From Bacillota bacterium (GTDB lineage: Bacteria; Bacillota; UBA994), in NCBI GenBank assembly GCA_018725275.1, contig QLUC01000065.1, forward strand, positions 1-9,805: a stretch of 9,805 nt of DNA, written 5' to 3'. How positions within the stretch are numbered: the first letter of the stretch is position 1; every line of letters starts with the position of its first letter. The notes under the pieces are model-generated. The model made no database searches. It was not told the origin of the DNA and worked only from the letters and a program-made list of their open reading frames with translations. Shown piece after piece: positions 1-4,738 of this stretch. The position numbers were made by a program, and so were the translations under genes.

Positions 1-397
1 CTTGGTATGCTCCGGTGTAAATGTATGCGGTGAGGCCTTCTAGCTCTAAGGCGCGCGCCTTGGCCAAGAGGGTGGCCACATGACGCGTTGTGCCGTCCGT
101 GCCTAGGCAGCCCACCACGGTAGTGACTCCGGCGGTTGTTATTTCACTGAGCTGTACCTCCGGTGTGCGCGTAGCGGGCCCGCCCTCACCGCCCCCGCCG
201 ATGAGGTGCACATGTTGGTCGAGGAGCCCCGGCACCACCAACAGTCCGGCGCAGTCGCAAATTTCTAGGCTACCGATGCCGTGCGGGGCGTCTATAGTAG
301 CTGCCATGTGCACAATTCTCTCGCCACACACGAGGATGTCTTGCCGGCCGAGATGATGGGGGGCGTAGACATCGCAGTCTTTGAGAAGTTTAAACAT
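1..397 (-). CDS. iadA: Isoaspartyl dipeptidase (beta-aspartyl peptidase), N-terminal part, runs off the left edge
   Basis: This is a metal-dependent amidohydrolase that cleaves beta-aspartyl (isoaspartyl) dipeptides left over from the breakdown of damaged proteins in the cytoplasm. Only the first 132 codons are in the window. The translation follows E. coli IadA almost without gaps as I remember it. The metal-binding QHVH stands at residues 61-64, followed by LIGGGGEGGPATRTPE. By alignment, His62 and His64 match zinc ligands His68 and His70 of E. coli IadA, Glu71 matches substrate-binding Glu77, and Tyr131 in TGAY matches Tyr137. VVGCLGTDG near 93-102 is also typical. The ATG at 397-395 follows an AAAGGA about 12 nt upstream, a rather long spacing. 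The gene is divergent from the small gene at 495. The rest of the gene, including the other metal ligands, lies outside the window, so I cannot say whether it is intact. Confidence 0.93.
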   Translation of the reverse strand, partial: MFKLLKDCDVYAPHHLGRQDILVCGERIVHMAATIDAPHGIGSLEICDCAGLLVVPGLLDQHVHLIGGGGEGGPATRTPEVQLSEITTAGVTTVVGCLGTDGTTRHVATLLAKARALELEGLTAYIYTGAYQ

Positions 398-494
398 GAG
401 GGAAGCACATCCTTTCTTGTCGTCATTTGCAACAGCTAGTCTTTATTAATTATGGGCGCTATGGCGCAGACTAAAGCCAGGAGGAGGTGGACCT
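398..494. promoter_or_regulatory. Divergent intergenic region with AT-rich block
   Basis: These 97 nt separate the leftward iadA from the rightward small gene and should hold both promoters. An AT-rich block at 442-453 (TTTATTAATTAT) could supply -10 elements in either direction. A TTGCAA upstream of it is a poor -35 candidate for the rightward gene. A short palindrome, GCGC-TATG-GCGC, lies at 456-467. I see no pair of consensus boxes at proper spacing, so the exact promoters are not assigned. The right end carries the strong ribosome binding site AGGAGGTG (482-489) of the small gene. Confidence 0.3.
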
Positions 495-791
495 ATGTTT
501 CATTTTGTGCCGGTACCTAGGCCATGCGCTAAAGAGCAAGCGAAAATCATCGAACAAGCCGCCCAAAAAATACACCAGTACGGCCTTCTGGCGCCCGCCA
601 TATTCTTTGGTGAAGCCATGAAACCTGTGTCGTTTGTGGCAGGTCAAGCATTACACGCTTTTTCTTTTCTGCCCTCAACCTACATATTAAGCGACGAGAT
701 CTGGCAGCAAATCGCTTTCATTCTCGATGACCGCAGCAAGACAGAAAAATTTCTCTCGCGCTTAGAAGAACTCGCCCAGCGGCGGCCCTAA
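495..791 (+). CDS. Small conserved-looking protein of unknown function (98 aa)
   Basis: I cannot assign a family by name. It is likely real. The start ATG has a near-perfect Shine-Dalgarno (AGGAGGTG at 482-489, 5 nt spacing), and the reading frame does not lie opposite a better gene except for 4 nt at its end. The protein has a Lys/Glu/Gln-rich predicted helix (about 12-28), then a hydrophobic middle with GLLAPAIFFGEAMKPVSFVAG (30-50), and a charged C-terminal helix, DDRSKTEKFLSRLEELAQRR (78-97). The pattern of PAIFF-E-KP-SF-GQA followed by a final charged helix recalls small uncharacterised proteins of about 90-110 residues that I have seen in Bacillota, but this is memory, not a search. The middle may be membrane-associated. 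It is too short and too polar at its ends to be a transporter. It is transcribed toward the exporter gene and shares its stop-codon bases. Confidence 0.7.
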   Translation: MFHFVPVPRPCAKEQAKIIEQAAQKIHQYGLLAPAIFFGEAMKPVSFVAGQALHAFSFLPSTYILSDEIWQQIAFILDDRSKTEKFLSRLEELAQRRP

Positions 792-1663
792 GCGAGAACC
801 TGGGGGGTTTTGGCTTTAAGTTCCGCTACGATGATTCCAGTCACAATCAGGGCGCCGCCCGCGATGCCGACAGCACCGAGACGGTCGCCTGCCAGTAAGT
901 AGCCAAAAACCGCCGCAAAGACAGGTTCGGCGGAAAAGATGAGGGCGGTGTGGGTGGAGCTCGTAAATTGCTGCATGCGGCATTGCAGATAAAAAGCTAG
1001 CGCGGTGGCCAAAAAGCCGGTCATACCGATGGCCACAATGACGGATGGAGGAAAGTTCTCTGGGGGTCTTTCGAAAAACAAGGCCATGGTCCAAAAGGTG
1101 GCCGCGGCTAGCATGGTCATGCCCAGAGCAAACGAGAGTGGGTTAATGTTTTTTGCCCGCCTCCCAATGGTGATGATTTGCAGGGCGAAGCTCACCGCAC
1201 AGCCAAGGACTAATAAATCTCCGAAGTTCAAGGGATTGCCGCCTGCGCCACTGAGCAAGTAAAGACCAAGGGTAGCCAAAAAGACTCCCACAGTCACTTG
1301 CTGGGGCGGCCAGGCCCGGTTGCGCAGGCTAACTATGAGGGGCACCAAGACCACCGATAAGCCGGTAATAAAGCCAGCGCGTGAAGCTGAGGTATAGAGC
1401 AGGCCGGTAGTCTGCAGAGCAAAGCCAAAGGTCAGCATGAGGCCAGGTAGGATAGTCAGACGCCAGCCTTGGCGGAGTCCCGCTATCGTTTGGGGCAGCA
1501 AGGCGAGGGCTAGGGAGGCTAGGGTGAAACGGGCGGCGAGAAAGTAAAAGGGAGTGATAGAGTTCATCGCATCCTTGACGACGGTGAAGGTCGCACCCCA
1601 GATGACGGTAACAAAGAGCAGAGACAAATCGGCCTTCCATTGCGGCCAAGTTTCATGCGGCAA
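788..1663 (-). CDS. EamA/DMT-superfamily transporter (RhaT/YdcZ-like exporter), 10 TM
   Basis: This is a probable inner-membrane exporter of the drug/metabolite transporter superfamily; the substrate cannot be told from sequence. The 291 residues form about ten hydrophobic segments arranged as two EamA repeats. The first repeat starts with LLFVTVIWGATFTVVKDA (15-32) and includes the family-typical ALQTTGLLYTSASRAGFITG (82-101). The second carries the hallmark AEPVFAAVFGYLLAGDRLG (245-263) before the last helix. A short basic loop, GRRAKNINPLS (167-177), links the halves. The length is normal for the family. The start is a TTG (1663-1661) with AAAGGGGGG (1671-1679) 7 nt upstream; no in-frame ATG fits as well. 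It seems to be a single-gene unit whose 3' end overlaps the convergent small gene by 4 nt, leaving no room for a separate terminator between them. Confidence 0.93.
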   Translation of the reverse strand: MPHETWPQWKADLSLLFVTVIWGATFTVVKDAMNSITPFYFLAARFTLASLALALLPQTIAGLRQGWRLTILPGLMLTFGFALQTTGLLYTSASRAGFITGLSVVLVPLIVSLRNRAWPPQQVTVGVFLATLGLYLLSGAGGNPLNFGDLLVLGCAVSFALQIITIGRRAKNINPLSFALGMTMLAAATFWTMALFFERPPENFPPSVIVAIGMTGFLATALAFYLQCRMQQFTSSTHTALIFSAEPVFAAVFGYLLAGDRLGAVGIAGGALIVTGIIVAELKAKTPQVLA

Positions 1664-1684
1664 ATTCTAACCCCCCTTTCGCCT

Positions 1685-1693
1685 ATTTTAACA
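1685..1693 (-). promoter_or_regulatory. Possible extended -10 promoter of the EamA exporter gene
   Basis: Read on the minus strand, this is TGTTAAAAT, which matches the extended -10 pattern TGnTATAAT at all but one position. It would start transcription near 1678, giving a very short leader that begins close to the Shine-Dalgarno of the exporter gene. No good -35 box is seen 16-18 nt upstream. The short leader lowers my confidence. Confidence 0.3.
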
Positions 1694-1810
1694 TACAATG
1701 ACTTGACTTCCGGTAGCCTGCCTTGTAGTTTATTGGCGATACGCGCTTCGCCATGCTCATCACTCTAACAAGTGACGCGGGGTCTATGGGCCTACTGGCG
1801 CTTTAACAAC

Positions 1811-1828
1811 GGCGGTTGGCAAACCGCC
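1811..1828 (-). terminator. GC-rich hairpin downstream of the operon, weak terminator candidate
   Basis: GGCGGTT (1811-1817) and AACCGCC (1822-1828) pair perfectly over 7 bp around a 4-nt loop. In the leftward direction the stem is followed by GTTGTTAAAG, which is only loosely U-rich, so it would be at best a weak intrinsic terminator. It lies about 50 nt past the stop of the CotH gene, the last gene of the leftward array, which is where a terminator is expected. The intergenic region around it (1664-1876) also holds a GGCGA/TCGCC hairpin at 1735-1752 and the palindrome at 1845-1873; nothing else in it is recognisable. Confidence 0.35.
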
Positions 1829-1844
1829 CGCGTTTAGCCCGCTT

Positions 1845-1873
1845 GGAACACAGGGGCCTGTCCCCTTCGTTCC
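1845..1873. repeat. REP-like imperfect palindrome of the GGGGAC type
   Basis: GGAAC (1845-1849) pairs with GTTCC (1869-1873). After two mismatched positions on each side, AGGGG (1852-1856) pairs with CCCCT (1862-1866) around the loop CCTGT. The layout, an outer GGAAC stem with inner AGGGG/CCCCT and a small internal bulge, resembles short palindromes that I recall as frequent between genes in Bacillota genomes and linked with REP-associated Y1 (TnpA-like) transposases. It lies 3 nt beyond the CotH stop codon. Only one copy is in this window, so its repeat nature is inferred from form. It could also act as a 3'-end stabilising hairpin for the operon transcript. Confidence 0.5.
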
Positions 1874-1876
1874 CCG

Positions 1877-3295
1877 TCAGTTGATGGCTAATTTATACAG
1901 GTCTTCGATATGGGCATCGAGGAAGGCACCCCGCGCAACGATGCTGTCTCGGAGTTGCGTCAGGGCATCGGCATGGCTTCTTGGGTCGCGCGGCAAGCCA
2001 TCGGCATCTCTACTCAAGAGATTTTCGTAGAAGGTGTATCCCCAGACGGAGAAGTTGCGCTTTACGGCAGCACCAAGCTCGGTCACCAAGCCGTCGATGT
2101 CCCCGAGGAGTGCCTCGTCGCTCAGCACTCCTTGGCGTAACTCGCGGTAGCGGTCGATGACGCGCCTAGCAAAGTTCCTGTCCTGAAGGAGGCGATTAAA
2201 CCAATTGTTTCCGGCCACGACAAAACCTCGGTCGGCTAACAGGCTGGCGGGATAGTTTTCAAAGGCGTTGTTAAAATCCCAAACAGCCATCTTTAGGCGT
2301 CCGTGCAAATCTTTATAGACCACGGTAGAGAACTCGCCCGCATCCTTGATGAGCGCAAACTCATTGATAATATAGTAGTCCACAAATGAATCGACATCGA
2401 TGAAGGCGGCATAGCCGATACTTGGGTCAGCAAAGTGGTCGGCGTAGAGCGTGCGTTCAAATCTACTGATATCGTGGCTGATCCAGGCCCTCTGAGCGTC
2501 ACTGAGCCTGGAAGCCGGGGGGAAGCTGATGGAAAGCTCGTTACTGGTTCTACCGGTGATGGCACCAAAAGTAGCAATGGGGTTGGAATTGACACCTGGG
2601 GCTTCGCGCTTGACCAAGTAGGCCGTTTCACCGCTCAAAAGGCCAAAGCGAGCTAAACTGATGCGCGCCGGGCTAACCTTGACTGACTCCGTCAGGAGGT
2701 AGACGCCTAGGTATTCGCCATCAACAAAGACCTCACTAAAGCGCGTGTCCGGCGCCCAGGCCATGATGCGACGGGCCACTTGGTATATCAGCCGATTGCG
2801 TATCAGCGTGCGGTCGAGAAAGGGGCCATGGAGCACCCAGTCTGAATCGGCTTGCATGCCCAGCAGGGGTACGTCCCTCCTAGCGTTCCGGTGTGCCCGG
2901 CGAAAAAACTCAAGGCGGAACTGAGCTTTGTCAAATGTGAGGTAGGAGGAGCTGCCGCGATACCGTATGGTAGAAGCAACTACCATGGTCGGTTGGTCGA
3001 GCACTCGGTTGATGCGGCTGGCATTGTCGATAATCGTAACCGTAGCCCACACGGGCACATTGCGGTCGATAGTCTGCCTGGCCGTGTCGATTAATATTAA
3101 CGGGAGGTGCGAAGAAAACGCGCTATCCTGCGGCACGCCGACAGGCGTGTTTTTTTGCGCTGTCCCACTTTCGGTCGGCGGAGTGGTGGCCACCGGCGGC
3201 ACGGCTGCAGCATGCCAATAAACCTGGCCCATCATCCAGGTAGCGGAGGCTAGCAGGAGAGCCGAGGCTAGGGCAACCACCAGTATATTCTTCAT
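1877..3295 (-). CDS. CotH-family extracytoplasmic kinase-like protein with signal anchor
   Basis: This belongs to the family of CotH, the spore coat protein kinase, whose members form an atypical kinase fold. Residues 4-22 form an uncleaved or cleaved signal segment, followed by a Pro/Thr-rich linker (33-57), so the domain should lie outside the membrane. CotH signatures follow in order: RYRGSSS (111-117) with KAQFRLEF (123-130), a Lys/Arg strand like the usual substrate-side strand; SDWVLHGPFLDRTLIRNRL (151-169); EVFVDGEYLGVYLLTESVK (188-206); DYYIINEFALIKDAG (306-320); and MAVWDFNNAF (336-345). Asp340 is the probable metal-binding Asp by analogy with the Asp residues essential in B. subtilis CotH; the next acidic position of the usual WDxD pattern is Asn342. 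The length (472 aa) is normal. It starts 1 nt after the stop of the DUF4956 gene with no clear ribosome binding site, suggesting translational coupling. Its substrate is unknown; a polysaccharide or surface protein is possible. Confidence 0.9.
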   Translation of the reverse strand: MKNILVVALASALLLASATWMMGQVYWHAAAVPPVATTPPTESGTAQKNTPVGVPQDSAFSSHLPLILIDTARQTIDRNVPVWATVTIIDNASRINRVLDQPTMVVASTIRYRGSSSYLTFDKAQFRLEFFRRAHRNARRDVPLLGMQADSDWVLHGPFLDRTLIRNRLIYQVARRIMAWAPDTRFSEVFVDGEYLGVYLLTESVKVSPARISLARFGLLSGETAYLVKREAPGVNSNPIATFGAITGRTSNELSISFPPASRLSDAQRAWISHDISRFERTLYADHFADPSIGYAAFIDVDSFVDYYIINEFALIKDAGEFSTVVYKDLHGRLKMAVWDFNNAFENYPASLLADRGFVVAGNNWFNRLLQDRNFARRVIDRYRELRQGVLSDEALLGDIDGLVTELGAAVKRNFSVWGYTFYENLLSRDADGLPRDPRSHADALTQLRDSIVARGAFLDAHIEDLYKLAIN

Positions 3296-3296
3296 C

Positions 3297-3977
3297 TTAG
3301 CGCGAGATGCCGTCGGTTTGTTCTACTTGGTCCACACTAATAACACCTTCCATGGTCATGAGCCTCTCGGCGATGCTGGTCTTTCTGCGGCTCAAGGCCT
3401 TTTTGATACCGGCCCGACTGACTTCATAGATGAGGTCGCTGGCGTCTCGCGCCACATTTCGGACGCGCAGATGGGCAGATTTGGCGAAGTAGTTGTCAAC
3501 GGCCGCCTCCACCGCCTCTTGAACCTCGGGGAGGCTGCGGATGATTATTAAATACTGCCCCTCTCCTCCCACCTGTTTCATCACTACTAAGTACATGGCG
3601 ATGGCCACCGAACCGATGCCAGCCTGAAAGAACTGGGAGATGCCACAGCAGATGCCGAGGGCAATCGCCCAAAATATATAGGTGGCGTCCCGGACGTCCT
3701 TGACTGCGGTACGGAAACGGATAATTGACAAGGCCCCCACCATGCCTAGGCTTAAGGCGATATTGCCGCTGATGACGCTCATGATCATGGTGGTTACGAG
3801 CACCATCATGCCCAGGGAGATGTTAAACTTCTTGCTATAACTGGCTCCGGGATTGGTGATGCGGTAAATGAGCAGGAGGAAGGCACTGAACACCATCGCC
3901 ATGGCATTATTTAGCAAGATGGTTTCGAGGCCGACTGTACCCAGGCCGGTTAGGTTCTCGAGGATAAAATCACGCAT
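3297..3977 (-). CDS. DUF4956 membrane protein
   Basis: This is a membrane protein with a DUF4956 domain, function not established. The N-terminal 135 residues hold about four or five hydrophobic segments (roughly 16-38, 53-70, 72-88, 99-115, 117-134). The strongest signature is GMVGALSIIRFRTAVKDVRD (78-97) followed by ATYIFWAIALGI, a motif with charged residues near the membrane that is somewhat MgtC-like. Residues 140-226 form a soluble domain with an alternating beta/alpha pattern ending in GVISVDQVEQTDG, like a small ferredoxin/ACT-type fold. The ATG at 3977 has GGGGGAG 7 nt upstream. It sits between the VTC-domain gene and the CotH gene, an arrangement I recall seeing in several bacterial phyla, which suggests the three act together. 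It could be the membrane partner of the VTC enzyme, which has no membrane segment of its own. Confidence 0.9.
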   Translation of the reverse strand: MRDFILENLTGLGTVGLETILLNNAMAMVFSAFLLLIYRITNPGASYSKKFNISLGMMVLVTTMIMSVISGNIALSLGMVGALSIIRFRTAVKDVRDATYIFWAIALGICCGISQFFQAGIGSVAIAMYLVVMKQVGGEGQYLIIIRSLPEVQEAVEAAVDNYFAKSAHLRVRNVARDASDLIYEVSRAGIKKALSRRKTSIAERLMTMEGVISVDQVEQTDGISR

Positions 3978-4012
3978 AAAGACTCCCCCATTAAATTCAA
4001 AGATTCAAGGTG

Positions 4013-4705
4013 CTACAGCTGGGTGGCTAACCTAGCCTTGGCATACTTGCTGTTGGATACGAGTTGCACATCTAGGTCATTTAATGCTTCGCGAATAAGA
4101 TTATTCAAAAATCCATTGTGCTTCACTTCTAATACGCCGATGTCAGGGGGGAGCACCGGATGCTTCGGTAGCTGGTTAGTAAAGAAGGTAGAGACAATCA
4201 TCGAGGCGTTAACATTGGTGTCAAAGGTGATGCGGATATTGCCCGGCACATAGTGGTAGGCCAGGCGTTGGTAGGCAATGAGCACACTGGGGCGGTATAC
4301 TTCGGTGGTCATCTTGGCGTATAATCGCACCGCTAGAGCACTTCCCTGAGCGAGCAGCCATCTGTATTCCCCTCTGGCTAGGCTCTCGGCCTGATTCTTC
4401 GCCAAATTAAGGGTGCGCTTGTGGATATCGACCCCCACTTTTTGTTTGTACTCCAGTTTTACAAATCGGTCGGGCACTTCGGTGCCGTACACGCGCAGGC
4501 GGATCTTGCTCTTTGTTTCGACGCCGTCGAGCACAGCGCAAAGATCCTGGTCATTGATAGAATCAAAGTAGAGGGAGCGCACTAGATATCCCTTTTCTAG
4601 GCCATGCTGATCGAGGCGGATATAGTGCGCTAGCTTTTGTCGCAAGCGGCCAAACTCATCAACAGAAATTAGGTATTTTTCTTCTTTGCGACGAGTCTCG
4701 AGCAT
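4013..4705 (-). CDS. VTC-domain polyphosphate polymerase (triphosphate tunnel family)
   Basis: The 230-residue product is a stand-alone VTC/TTM domain, the catalytic part of the eukaryotic Vtc4 polyphosphate polymerase, which builds polyphosphate from nucleoside triphosphate inside a basic tunnel. The tunnel motifs are all visible: RKEEKY (6-11), RSLYFDS (43-49), KIRLRVYG (67-74), KLEYKQK (83-89), YQRLAY (145-150), ITFDTNV (159-165), VLEVKHNG (191-198) and SKYAKAR (219-225). These correspond to the Arg/Lys and metal-binding Glu positions known to matter in Vtc4, so activity is likely, although polyphosphate synthesis by bacterial stand-alone versions is an inference. No membrane segment or SPX domain is present. 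I start at the ATG at 4705 because AAAGGAG (4714-4720) lies 8 nt upstream. An in-frame ATG at 4735 would add 10 residues but lacks a ribosome binding site. Confidence 0.92.
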   Translation of the reverse strand: MLETRRKEEKYLISVDEFGRLRQKLAHYIRLDQHGLEKGYLVRSLYFDSINDQDLCAVLDGVETKSKIRLRVYGTEVPDRFVKLEYKQKVGVDIHKRTLNLAKNQAESLARGEYRWLLAQGSALAVRLYAKMTTEVYRPSVLIAYQRLAYHYVPGNIRITFDTNVNASMIVSTFFTNQLPKHPVLPPDIGVLEVKHNGFLNNLIREALNDLDVQLVSNSKYAKARLATQL

Positions 4706-4713
4706 GTGCCTTT

Positions 4714-4720
4714 CTCCTTT
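4714..4720 (-). promoter_or_regulatory. Ribosome binding site deciding the start of the VTC-domain gene
   Basis: On the minus strand this reads AAAGGAG with 8 nt before the ATG at 4705. It lies inside the reading frame that would result from the upstream ATG at 4735, so it favours the shorter protein. Confidence 0.7.
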
Positions 4721-4738
4721 CATGTTTGGCGCCATCGG

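Noticed and set aside
90..356. Plus-strand frame of 88 codons near the left edge
   Set aside because: It is antisense to the iadA frame, which shows the exact metal-binding motif and many conserved positions; the antisense product is Pro/Ser-rich and unlike any protein I know.
816..1649. Several overlapping frames inside the EamA gene on both strands
   Set aside because: The 10-helix EamA translation explains the region; the others show no family motifs and are rich in Arg, Pro and Cys as expected from shifted frames.
1703..1731. TTGACT with 17-nt spacing to TAGTTT on the plus strand, like a promoter
   Set aside because: The -10 is weak and no plus-strand gene follows; downstream lies the antisense of the CotH gene. 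An antisense RNA cannot be excluded but nothing else supports it.
1845..1873. Palindrome read as an intrinsic terminator of the operon
   Set aside because: Read leftward, the stem is followed by AAGCGGGC rather than a U-run, so an intrinsic terminator is not supported; it fits a REP-like element better.
4706..4735. Ten-residue N-terminal extension of the VTC-domain protein from an ATG at 4735
   Set aside because: There is no ribosome binding site before this ATG, while AAAGGAG stands 8 nt before the ATG at 4705; VTC domains commonly start just before the RxEEKY motif.
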